NCBI GenBank assembly: GCA_003162255.1
Contig: PMMJ01000460.1
Span: forward strand, 12,004 to 29,635
Direction of reading: 5' to 3'
DNA from: Acidobacteriaceae bacterium
Lineage (GTDB): Bacteria > Acidobacteriota > Terriglobia > Terriglobales > Acidobacteriaceae
DNA: 17,632 nucleotides
Position numbers and translations under genes: made by a program. This document shows positions 6,284-14,646 of this stretch, one piece after another. The notes beneath the pieces are model-generated. The model saw nothing but the letters and a program-made list of their open reading frames with translations. It was not told the DNA's origin and did no database searches. Each line of letters begins with the position of its first letter. Position 1 is the first letter of the stretch.

Positions 6284-8037
6284 GAATTCCCCTCCCGAAC
6301 ATACAGGGCGTCATTTGTCCGAACAGGGACCATCAGGACCTGCGGCAATCGTCGGCGGTCCGGCAGCAGAATGAGGAATAGAACGGACAGGAAGGCGGTG
6401 CCAATTGGCAGAATGCCCCACAACAGGCCCTCCCAAGGCGCGGGGACGGCATCCGATTCGATCTTTCGTGCCGGAGCTACATCCTCCTTGGACCAAACCG
6501 TAATTGTCCCACCATCGTAAGTTTCAATCTGACGCCAGCCGGCAAACACTAACAGCGGCTCATAATACTGATCGTGAACGAAGATGTATTTTAAGCCATA
6601 GCGGTTGGCATGTTTCAGCATGGCGCGGAGCGAATCCATACCAGCGGTCCCGAAAAACTTGGCGCTGGTTAACTGGGCCGCGCCGTAGTCCGTCATTTCC
6701 GGCAGCAGCCGCGCGGAGTTGTACTCGCCATCGACGCTGGGCGCCTCGGTATACGTCGAGATCTTGGGAAGGGCATTGCCGAAACCGAGCGTTAAATAAC
6801 GATAACGGTCATGTCCGTCGCGGTTCAGAAAGGAAACAACCGAATCCACATTCAGACCGCCCGTTGCATGGAAGGGGCTCATATCAAGCCAAGCCATGGC
6901 AAGCGCGAATGTCCCTACGGCGGCGAGGGATAGACCAGTCGCCGCCGCGCGTGGGTACCGGCGTAACAGATCCACCGCCAACAGGCCCACGATGGGCAGA
7001 GCGAGGAGCGATGCCCAAAGCGTGAAGCGCTCGAACGTCAGAATGTCAAAAGCGCGTCCCAGCAGCCATTTGGGCAGGGGCGTGGTTCCGCCCAGCCCGA
7101 AGATAAATGCAAACCAGAAACTGATCAGCAAGGGTCTCAGCCGTGGTACCGAAGCGCCCCGGAACAATATGAAGGGGAGCGCCAGAATCATGGCGCCGTA
7201 AGGTACAACGAAATAGTTGAAACCGTAGAGGGGATTGAAAAGAAAATTAGACCGGCTGGCATGGGGAATCGGAATTTGCTTGATCGGGTGCTGCAAAATT
7301 GAGATCCAGTAGGGCAACAGAACTACCGCCACCCCAACAATCATCAGGGCCGCGAAAGACGCTCCCCGCAGCAGCACCTTCGTCCCCGAGTTGCCACCGG
7401 CTTCGGCGCGCTCGTCCATCCACGCCAGCCAGAGGACGGGAATGGCGAAGAAAATTGCTCCAAAGAGCAAGGTGACGTGATGCACCGACGCCGCCGCCAA
7501 ACCGAGCATCACTCCCTTCAGCAGCGAACGAAGCTTGCCGTGCCGCGCCCAGTGATAGAAATAAGGCACCGCGTTCAGATAAAGAGGGGCCGCAAGGATG
7601 GTAGATAACTGCCCAGCCGAGTACACCAGGAAGGCAACCGCGCCCAGAAAAACGCTGCCCAGTGCGGCGTAGCTGGCCGATGTGTCGTCTACCCACAATT
7701 TCGCGAAACGATATACTCCCACCGGCAACAACAGCAGCGCCAAAAACTGGACTAGTCCATACGCCGCGTTCAGGCCGACTGCATAAGACAGAAGCGCGAC
7801 CAACTGGTGTCCCAACGGCGGGTAAGTGGTCTGTGAAAAACCCGCGAACCATTTTTCGTTCCAGGGATTAAACCAGTGCTGCGCATAGTGGGAAGCAAAA
7901 AAAATGTGAAAGTTTGTGTCGTACGAAGCCTTCGCGGGCAACTGCATCAACAATAGTGGCCCGTGCACGGCTGCGACCAGCAAGAGTATTAGTAACAGCG
8001 GGATAGGACGGCCCACCGGACTTCTTTCAGCGATCAC
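6280..8037 (-). CDS. GT-C-like polytopic membrane protein (PTPS-related domain)
   Basis: This integral inner-membrane protein has about 585 residues and roughly a dozen hydrophobic helices, plus a soluble C-terminal part before a last helix (GLLWGILPIGTAFLSVLFL). After the first helix comes ASYDTNFHIFFASHYAQHWF. Its D-x-x-x-H arrangement in the first outer loop resembles GT-C glycosyltransferases and the '6-pyruvoyl-tetrahydropterin synthase-related' membrane family (PF10131). Those proteins are thought to transfer or process sugars using lipid-linked donors, despite the family name. Start: GTG 8037 has GAGAGG (8044-8049) at 6-nt spacing; GTG 8058 lacks a good site. The gene heads the six-gene minus-strand operon, and its stop overlaps the next ATG as ATGA. 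It is the best candidate for the periplasmic sugar-handling step. Membrane family is secure; enzyme activity is inferred. Confidence 0.88.
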   Translation of the reverse strand: MIAERSPVGRPIPLLLILLLVAAVHGPLLLMQLPAKASYDTNFHIFFASHYAQHWFNPWNEKWFAGFSQTTYPPLGHQLVALLSYAVGLNAAYGLVQFLALLLLPVGVYRFAKLWVDDTSASYAALGSVFLGAVAFLVYSAGQLSTILAAPLYLNAVPYFYHWARHGKLRSLLKGVMLGLAAASVHHVTLLFGAIFFAIPVLWLAWMDERAEAGGNSGTKVLLRGASFAALMIVGVAVVLLPYWISILQHPIKQIPIPHASRSNFLFNPLYGFNYFVVPYGAMILALPFILFRGASVPRLRPLLISFWFAFIFGLGGTTPLPKWLLGRAFDILTFERFTLWASLLALPIVGLLAVDLLRRYPRAAATGLSLAAVGTFALAMAWLDMSPFHATGGLNVDSVVSFLNRDGHDRYRYLTLGFGNALPKISTYTEAPSVDGEYNSARLLPEMTDYGAAQLTSAKFFGTAGMDSLRAMLKHANRYGLKYIFVHDQYYEPLLVFAGWRQIETYDGGTITVWSKEDVAPARKIESDAVPAPWEGLLWGILPIGTAFLSVLFLILLPDRRRLPQVLMVPVRTNDALYVREGNS

Positions 8038-8245
8038 TGCAATCCTCTCGGCTACCACTCTTTTGGTAACGCTATTGGATTCCGAACCCCCTCAAGGGTT
8101 TGCCCCGGTGGGCGGTTTAAAATATGCGCCCGGCGGCGGCTTCCGTAAGCATCCCCTTTGGCGCCGGTAGCACCTAATGATCGCTTTTGAGTTCATATTT
8201 TGAGCTCATATTCAAAGATGCCCGTCTTGAGAGGTGAATAAGTAC
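8038..8245. promoter_or_regulatory. Divergent promoter region between the two main operons
   Basis: This 208-bp space must drive both the leftward six-gene operon and the rightward TPR-barrel gene. It contains an AT-rich patch TTTAAAATATG near 8116-8126 and the tandem 13-bp repeat at 8185-8210, next to the rightward start. It also holds the Shine-Dalgarno sequences for both genes: GAGAGG at 8044-8049 on minus, and AGAGGTGA at 8230-8237 on plus. I could not assign a convincing -35/-10 pair in either direction. A shared operator would allow coordinate control of the whole locus, but this is inference. Confidence 0.65.
8185..8210. repeat. Tandem 13-bp direct repeat, candidate operator
   Basis: TTTTGAGTTCATA (8185-8197) is followed directly by TTTTGAGCTCATA (8198-8210), with one mismatch in 13. 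Each copy carries a TGAGYTCA core, perfectly palindromic in the second copy (8201-8208), and the two cores are 13 bp apart. The repeat ends 35 bp before the rightward start. Two phased symmetric sites in a divergent promoter region suggest a regulator-binding array. Confidence 0.6.
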
Positions 8246-11200
8246 GTGTCACACCGCGTCGTGGTCCCGGCTGGGATGCTCTTGTTGGGCACAGTGTTGT
8301 GCTGCGCGCAAACCTTCGAAGTGGCTCCGCAGAACGATGCCAGCCGCACTTCCGGAGCGACCAGGTCATCAAGAGCGCGGGCTGCGGCGCCGAATGCGGA
8401 AAACACTCTCGGATGGGGTTCGGGTCTCGAGGTCGCCCAACAGGCCCGCGCTGCCCAGGCGGCATTAGTCGCCGGAGATTATGCGGCTGCCAGTTCGCAC
8501 GCCGAGCTTGCGGCAAAGGCCGCACCCCAGAATGCCGATCTCTGGTTCCTGTTCGGATATGCTGCCCGGCTCGCCGGCCGTTATCAGGCATCCGCCGACG
8601 CATTTCAACGTGGACTGGCACTTCGGCCCGCCTCTATCCAAGGTCTGGCGGGTCTGGCGCAGACATACGCCAAGATGGGCCGGAACGAAGACGCTCGACG
8701 CCTGTTGTTGCAGGTGATCGCGACCAATCCCAACAGCGCCAATGAGCTGCAACTCGCTGGCGAACTCTTTCTCAGTTCCGATCCCCAACATGCTCTGGAC
8801 TTACTGAAGCGAGCGGAAGCGCACAGCCCGGCCCCGCGCACCGAACTGCTCATGGCCCGCGCCTATCAACTGCTGAACCGACCCGACGAGGCCAACCAAT
8901 CTCTGGAGCGCGCGCGGAGCCGGGCGCCGCACGATTCCGACGTTCTGCGCGCAGTGGCTGCGTACTATCGAGAAAACAGGAAGTACGACCTCGCCCTCTC
9001 CGCGCTGCGCCAGGTGACAGCCAAGACGGCTGACTATTGGGCCGAGTTGGCCTATACCTACCAACTGGCCGGCAAGAAGAGCGAGGCAGCGGATGCCTAT
9101 GTGCAGGCAGCGAACGCGGCCCCAGGGGAGATTGGATACCAGCTAGGCGCAGCCGAAGCGCTGCTGAACGTGGGTAAAATCCAACCCGCGAGTGAACTGC
9201 TGGGGCGTGCCGAAACGCTGAATGCCGACCACTATCGCCTGCACGCCATACGCGGCCGGTTGGCCAGCCTGCAGGACCGTCCCGACGACGCCGTCCGCGA
9301 ATATCAGACCGCCATTGCACATTTGCCGGAAGCCGTGCCCGAGGGTGCGCTCTATCCGGTCGAACTGCACGTCAACCTGGCTGAGATGTACAAAGACTCA
9401 GAGAACCCTGCTGCGTCAGCCGAGCAAATTGGCTTAGCTGCGGCCGAGATCAAGAATATTGAAGCCGGCAACGCGGACAAGCCGGAGTTTCTGCGACTGC
9501 GGGCGGCCATCGAATCGGCCTCAGATGACCAGCCAGCCGCGGAAAAAGATCTTAAGGAAGCTCTCTCCCTCGATTCCGGTAACGTTGCTCTCATTCTCAA
9601 TTACGCGAATCTGCTCTGGAAAATGCAACGCCGGGACGAGTCCCTCAAGCTGTTTCACCAAGCCCTGGAACTGGATCCGGACAACCGCTCCGCGCTGTCG
9701 TCGCTTGGTTTCTTGTCCCGGGAGACCGACAGCCCTAAGGCTGCAGAACAGTACTTTCTGCGTCTGGTCGAGTTATATCCGAACGACCATGTTCCCTATC
9801 TAGCGCTCGGCGACCTGTATACGTCGGAGAAGCTGTTCCCTCTCGCCCAGAGCAACTATCAAAAAGCATATAGCCTGGCGCCCAAGAAACCCCTCATCGT
9901 AGCGCGAGGCGCCAACGCCGCTCTCGAGGGGCACGATCTTGCGCTGGCCAAGAGCTGGCTGGACCGCGCCGAGGGCGAAATGGACGCCGATGTCCAGGTG
10001 ATGCGCGAGCGCGAACGGTATCTCACCCTCACCGGACACTATGCTGAATCGGCGGACTTCGGATACAAGGTGCTGGAGAAACTCCCGAAAGACCCCGAAG
10101 CTCCCGTTTATCTTGGCTACGATTTGGTTTTTCTCGGGCAGTATGAAGATGCCCTCATCTTGTTCGATAAGTACGAGCCCATTCTCCCCCAGGACAAGGA
10201 CCTCTGGCTGATTGCGGGACACTCGCACAACTCGTTGGGCTATCAAGGGAAAGCGGTCACCGACTTTACCGAGGCCTTGCAGCGCGACCCCACCATGGCT
10301 ACGGGCTACATGGATCGTGGGTATGTCCTCAACAATCTGAAGAAGCCCGACGCGGCAGCTGCGGACTTTGAAACCGCCATCAAGCTGCATCCGGGATACG
10401 GCGAAGCTTATTTGGGATTGGCGATGGCGGACCTGCAACTTAACCGTGCCGTTAAGGGGATCGAGGAAGTGAATGTGGCGGAGAAGATCCTGGGGCCGTC
10501 TCGCATCACGCATCTCACCCGAGCCGAAGCGTTTCGCCAGCGCCTGCGCCTGAGCGACGCGGAGAAAGAATATCGGGCAGCGCTTACTTTCGCTCCCAAC
10601 GATCCCGAGGTGCAACTCGCGCTCGCGGACACGATTTTCCGGTTACACCGTTATCAGGAGGCGGTGGATCTCTTGCTCCGCGTTTCCGCTGCCGAACCTG
10701 ACGAACCGCTGGTTTATGCTCGCCTGGCGCGAGTCTATGCCCAGCTGCACAGCCAGCCGGAAACGTTGCACTATGCGCAAGAAGCCGAGAAGGCGGGCAA
10801 GGGGCAAAGCGGCATCCTGTTGGCCACCGGAGAAGCGTTCCTGACTCTAGGGGACCGGGATGCGGCCATGCAGCGATTTTCTCGCGCTCTCGAAGCCCCG
10901 GAAGGAGACGCGATTGACACTCGCCTCGCCATTGCGCGCCTCTACGCACTCGAAGGCCGGGGCGCGGAGGCTCGCCAACAGGTAGCTTTGGGACTCGCCG
11001 AAGCTCGCGTCTCCGATAACACGCCCCTCAAGCCCCAGCACCTGGTCGAAGCGGCGGATGTCTTTCTGACCACACACGAGTTTGAGTTAGCCAAGATGTA
11101 CCTGCAACGCGCCCTCGCCGAAGGAGCTGATGAGGACGTCGTTGCCCTGCGTCTCGCGAATGCGGATCTGGCTGAGGGAAAGACCAAGAGTGCGGGGACG

Positions 11201-12430
11201 GAACTCGCTGTGGCAGCCGGACAAGATGGGCAACCGCAGAGCTACGACTACCTCATGACCCGAGCCAATGTCTACCGCCAGCAGCGGGAAAACTTGCCGG
11301 CCCTGGTTGCCTTTGCCCAGGCCAATGCATTGGCCGGCGACGACAAGACCGCCGAATCGGCACAGTACGAGGTGGCATCCGAAGAAGGGCGCAGGATCAA
11401 CGAAAACGTGAGCCTATCGTCAGCTGCCTCGTTCGCGCCGGTTTTCGAAGATATCACCATCTATGTCCTGGGTGCGAGGCTTCCCCCAAATGTTTCCTCA
11501 CCAAAGCCGCTTCCACCGCCGCGCTCTTCTTTCGAAAGCCAGGCGATTGCCGGCTATCGTTTGCACTTTGCTGGGATGCCGACCATAAGCGGTTTTGTAG
11601 GCGAACGTAACGCCGAAGGTACGATCTCGATTCCCAGCACTTCCACGATCGAGGATCGCAACACTTACGACACGATGTTCAATACCGGAATAAGTCCGAC
11701 CGTGAGACTGGGGAATGCCAGCATTCTTCTCAATACCGGAGTTCAATTCACAATTCGCCGCGACAGCCTTTCACCGGTCGACATGAATCAGAACCTCTTT
11801 CGGCAATTCCTGTATTTCTCCACTAACCCACTGATGAATTGGCTTACAGTTTCTGGCAACGTAATTCACGAAACTGGCCCTTTCGCGGAACAGAATCTCC
11901 ATTCCAGAGATGTCGTCGCATCCCTTGCCTTCAAAGTGGGCCGCCCTTGGGGAAAGACGTCGCTTATCACGGGATATGGTGTGCGCGACGTGCTATTCAG
12001 GCCTTTGATTCGCGAATATTACACCACCGACGCCTATCTGGGATTGCAACGCCGTTTCGGCACACGCCTTCAGTTTGCCGTGCTGGCGGATTACATCCGG
12101 GCCTGGGAAGTGCAAGGCTACGATTATGCGACCGCGCAGGCGATCCGTCCGGCGGCCAGATTCGAATACAACAAGTCCGCACGGTGGAGTGTTACAGGTA
12201 CATTCGCCTTGTCTAGAGGGCAGGGCTTTCACACCTATGACAATACGCAGAGCGGATTTCTGGTCTCTTACGTGAAACCGCTGCGCGGCGCGCTTCGTGA
12301 CGGGGACCAGCAAGTCCCGGTGGCTTACCCATTGCGCTTCTCCTTCGGCTTCCAGCAACAGATGTTTTACAACTTTTCGGGACACGCTAGCGGCACTTTT
12401 CTTCCGGTCGTCCGCCTGAGTTTCTTCTGA
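8246..12430 (+). CDS. Giant TPR plus beta-barrel outer-membrane protein (PgaA/BcsC/PelB-like architecture)
   Basis: This protein has about 1394 residues. The start is GTG 8246, with AGAGGTGA (8230-8237) at 8-nt spacing. GTG 8234 overlaps that site and is less likely. The N-terminus is a signal peptide ending LCCAQ. From about residue 60 to 1045 there are many TPR units, for example YAARLAGRYQASADAFQRGL, GHSHNSLGYQGKAVTDFTEA and YVLNNLKKPDAAAADFETAI. After a proline-rich linker (PPNVSSPKPLPPPRSS) the last 340 or so residues alternate polar and hydrophobic positions with many aromatic ends, and the chain finishes VVRLSFF. A terminal Phe is the usual signal for outer-membrane barrel assembly. 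A periplasmic TPR superhelix fused to an outer-membrane barrel is the architecture of PgaA, BcsC and PelB, which export polysaccharide. The downstream flippase supports that role. Barrel assignment rests on sequence pattern only. Confidence 0.9.
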   Translation: MSHRVVVPAGMLLLGTVLCCAQTFEVAPQNDASRTSGATRSSRARAAAPNAENTLGWGSGLEVAQQARAAQAALVAGDYAAASSHAELAAKAAPQNADLWFLFGYAARLAGRYQASADAFQRGLALRPASIQGLAGLAQTYAKMGRNEDARRLLLQVIATNPNSANELQLAGELFLSSDPQHALDLLKRAEAHSPAPRTELLMARAYQLLNRPDEANQSLERARSRAPHDSDVLRAVAAYYRENRKYDLALSALRQVTAKTADYWAELAYTYQLAGKKSEAADAYVQAANAAPGEIGYQLGAAEALLNVGKIQPASELLGRAETLNADHYRLHAIRGRLASLQDRPDDAVREYQTAIAHLPEAVPEGALYPVELHVNLAEMYKDSENPAASAEQIGLAAAEIKNIEAGNADKPEFLRLRAAIESASDDQPAAEKDLKEALSLDSGNVALILNYANLLWKMQRRDESLKLFHQALELDPDNRSALSSLGFLSRETDSPKAAEQYFLRLVELYPNDHVPYLALGDLYTSEKLFPLAQSNYQKAYSLAPKKPLIVARGANAALEGHDLALAKSWLDRAEGEMDADVQVMRERERYLTLTGHYAESADFGYKVLEKLPKDPEAPVYLGYDLVFLGQYEDALILFDKYEPILPQDKDLWLIAGHSHNSLGYQGKAVTDFTEALQRDPTMATGYMDRGYVLNNLKKPDAAAADFETAIKLHPGYGEAYLGLAMADLQLNRAVKGIEEVNVAEKILGPSRITHLTRAEAFRQRLRLSDAEKEYRAALTFAPNDPEVQLALADTIFRLHRYQEAVDLLLRVSAAEPDEPLVYARLARVYAQLHSQPETLHYAQEAEKAGKGQSGILLATGEAFLTLGDRDAAMQRFSRALEAPEGDAIDTRLAIARLYALEGRGAEARQQVALGLAEARVSDNTPLKPQHLVEAADVFLTTHEFELAKMYLQRALAEGADEDVVALRLANADLAEGKTKSAGTELAVAAGQDGQPQSYDYLMTRANVYRQQRENLPALVAFAQANALAGDDKTAESAQYEVASEEGRRINENVSLSSAASFAPVFEDITIYVLGARLPPNVSSPKPLPPPRSSFESQAIAGYRLHFAGMPTISGFVGERNAEGTISIPSTSTIEDRNTYDTMFNTGISPTVRLGNASILLNTGVQFTIRRDSLSPVDMNQNLFRQFLYFSTNPLMNWLTVSGNVIHETGPFAEQNLHSRDVVASLAFKVGRPWGKTSLITGYGVRDVLFRPLIREYYTTDAYLGLQRRFGTRLQFAVLADYIRAWEVQGYDYATAQAIRPAARFEYNKSARWSVTGTFALSRGQGFHTYDNTQSGFLVSYVKPLRGALRDGDQQVPVAYPLRFSFGFQQQMFYNFSGHASGTFLPVVRLSFF

Positions 12431-12525
12431 ACGGAAAGCGTCTGCGTCGCACGGGAGGACTGGTTTGAAGAAATGATGCATCTCCGAAGGGCAGATAAAG
12501 ACCCGCAGGAGCTTAAGTCCAAAAA

Positions 12526-14583
12526 ATGGGGCACATGAGCGCAAGAAACCCGGACTTCACTTTGACGCCTGTGGCAGACGTCGCCGGCGGCCCCGTGCCC
12601 ATTCGCCCGGCATCGCGCTCGCTGCGCGCCGCCATCTTCAGCGGGAGCATGATTCTACTGGTTGGGTCAGGATTGGTGAGCGCCATCAACCTGATCTACA
12701 ACATCGTCCTTGCTCGTTCACTGGGCGCAACCGGCTTCGGACAGGCAGTCTCGGTTTACACGCTGTTGATGCTGCTGTCGGCGGTCACGCTTTCGTTCCA
12801 GTTTGTTTGCTCCAAGTTCGTCGCCAAGAACAATTCGCTGGCTGCCAAAGCCGCGGTGTACTCCGTTCTGCACCGCCGGTCCTGGCAGGCTGGCGCCCTC
12901 GTCGGAACCACTCTAGCGGTTGCCAGTCCCGCAATATCGCGCTACCTCAATCTTTCCGACCCAATGCTGATCGTCATCCTCGCCGTGGGAACTGCCTTCT
13001 ACATTCCGCTTGGGGTCAGGCGGGGAATGCTGCAGGGCATGTACAATTTTCGGCGGCTCAGCATCAACTTCATTCTCGAAGTAATGGTAAAGCTGGGCGC
13101 AACGGTCGCACTGCTTGCGCTCGGCTTCGGTGTGAAAGGAGTGATCGCGGCCGTATCGGCCTCCGTGGTGGCTGGCTACCTCTGGGCCCGGCCTGGCCCC
13201 GAGTTGAAAGTTGCGCCCCAGCCTGGACTGCCAGCGTCATTCTTAGAGGGTCTTCAGGCAATCGTATTCTTCGTAGGCCAGGTCGTCATCAACAACGTGG
13301 ACATTCTGCTGGTGAAGCATTTCTATCCGCCGGCAGAAGCTGGTCTGTATGCTGCCGTCGCAGTGGTGGGACGGGTCGTGTACATGGCTTCCTGGGCAGT
13401 TGTGAGCAGCATGTTCCCGGTTTCGGCTGGCGTGGAGCGCCCGGAGCCCTACCGTCGAGGTGTGGTCATCACACCTCTTCTGCTCGTGCTGTTGATTGTG
13501 ACACTGTCGTTATTTGGCCTCTGGCTACTTCCTAGTGTGGTCTGGAGAGGGGTCTTCGGAGCCGGTTTCCAACTGAGCGCGCAGAACGGATATGCGTCGC
13601 TGCCACTTCTGTATGTTGCCACCACGGGTGTGTATTGTCTCAGCGTCGTGCTCATCACATACGAGATGTCCAGGAAGATCGGCAACGCCGGGTGGCTGCA
13701 ACTGGCTTTCAGCGGCGCCATCGCTGTGGGCATCTATTGGTTCCATGGCAGCCTGCACCAGGTCATTATGGTGCAGTTGGTGCTGATGCTACTGCTGCTG
13801 GCCTGCGTGTTCGTCCCATTTCTTCGCTTGCAGTCCCTGCCGTCCTCGGAATCGGCGGCGGAACAAGTCATGGCCCCAGTCCTAAAGCAGCGGCCGCTGG
13901 GCGAGGATGAAGTGATTGCCGAGTTTCTCAGGAACGAGTTTTATCATCCGGAATTTCATCGTTACTGGCAGAGGATGGAGGAGATTGTGCTGGCCCGCGA
14001 CTTCCTGGATGCAGACCAAAATGCCCTGCGCCGGGCGCTACTTTTCCGCAGACGGGGAAGAATGTGGCGGGAACTTCCGGCCGATACCCAGTGGTGGGAA
14101 GTGGAACTGGATCCCGCGGACCTGGCACGGGTCTATATTCTCCCGCGTTCTCATTGGCGCAAAATCGCCAAGGGGAACTTTGCGCTGGGTGAAGTCGCGG
14201 AAAGTATCCGCGCCAGCGCTGCCAACGGATTTAATGCGAACTTCCTGGCTAAGATCCGCTCCCTGAGCGCTCATCTTCGACAGGAAGGAGGACCGGCATC
14301 GGCGATCCTCATGATTGGAATCGATGAGAGAAGTCCCCTAACGGTCATTGAGGGAAATCACCGCATGGTGGCTGCCATGCTGCTCTCCCCCGGCGCCGTC
14401 TGTCAGCGTTTCCGGTTCCTCTGTGGGTTTTCGCCGCGCATGGCGGAATGTTGCTGGTACAAGACGGACATTTTCACCTTATGGCGTTATACGAAAAACA
14501 GCGTCCGATACTTCCACAGAGATAGCGACGCGGCGCTTGAGGACATGCTGTTCAGAATCCAGCAATACCGGTTCCACGACTAA
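12526..14583 (+). CDS. Wzx-like flippase (MOP superfamily) fused to a GNHR ParB/sulfiredoxin-like domain
   Basis: This protein has 685 residues. Residues about 33-440 hold 12 hydrophobic helices. The opening (GLVSAINLIYNIVLARSLGATGFGQ) is typical of polysaccharide-export flippases that move undecaprenyl-linked sugars to the periplasm. Unusually, about 230 soluble residues follow (about 455-685). They contain a helical start (DEVIAEFLRNEFYHPEFHRY), then DLARVYILPRSHWRKIAKG, VAESIRASAANGF, and SPLTVIEGNHRMVAAML with G610-N611-H612-R613. The order 'position statement, VAESI...NGF, G-N-H-R-x-x-A-A' resembles the ParB N-terminal / sulfiredoxin fold (DGHHRLAA in ParB). This suggests a nucleotide-binding or regulatory domain on the cytoplasmic side, but that function is inference. 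ATG 12526 is the earliest possible start: an in-frame TAA lies at 12514. AGGAG at 12507-12511 is rather far upstream, so ATG 12535 remains possible. The gene lies 95 bp after the TPR-barrel gene and is probably cotranscribed with it. Confidence 0.9.
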   Translation: MGHMSARNPDFTLTPVADVAGGPVPIRPASRSLRAAIFSGSMILLVGSGLVSAINLIYNIVLARSLGATGFGQAVSVYTLLMLLSAVTLSFQFVCSKFVAKNNSLAAKAAVYSVLHRRSWQAGALVGTTLAVASPAISRYLNLSDPMLIVILAVGTAFYIPLGVRRGMLQGMYNFRRLSINFILEVMVKLGATVALLALGFGVKGVIAAVSASVVAGYLWARPGPELKVAPQPGLPASFLEGLQAIVFFVGQVVINNVDILLVKHFYPPAEAGLYAAVAVVGRVVYMASWAVVSSMFPVSAGVERPEPYRRGVVITPLLLVLLIVTLSLFGLWLLPSVVWRGVFGAGFQLSAQNGYASLPLLYVATTGVYCLSVVLITYEMSRKIGNAGWLQLAFSGAIAVGIYWFHGSLHQVIMVQLVLMLLLLACVFVPFLRLQSLPSSESAAEQVMAPVLKQRPLGEDEVIAEFLRNEFYHPEFHRYWQRMEEIVLARDFLDADQNALRRALLFRRRGRMWRELPADTQWWEVELDPADLARVYILPRSHWRKIAKGNFALGEVAESIRASAANGFNANFLAKIRSLSAHLRQEGGPASAILMIGIDERSPLTVIEGNHRMVAAMLLSPGAVCQRFRFLCGFSPRMAECCWYKTDIFTLWRYTKNSVRYFHRDSDAALEDMLFRIQQYRFHD

Positions 14584-14646
14584 CAACGCGCTCGACGAAG
14601 GTCCGCGGTTCCCCGCACAAGAGAGAGTTCCCGGCGCGGCGGTACT

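Noticed and set aside
5558..6520. Plus-strand frame of 320 codons opposite the FxLYD-like and GT-C-like genes
   Set aside because: Antisense shadow crossing the junction of two well-supported coupled genes; no domain or start signal.
9800..10615. Long minus-strand frame (271 codons) inside the TPR-barrel gene
   Set aside because: It is an antisense shadow of a strongly patterned TPR coding region in GC-rich DNA; the product shows no recognisable domain.
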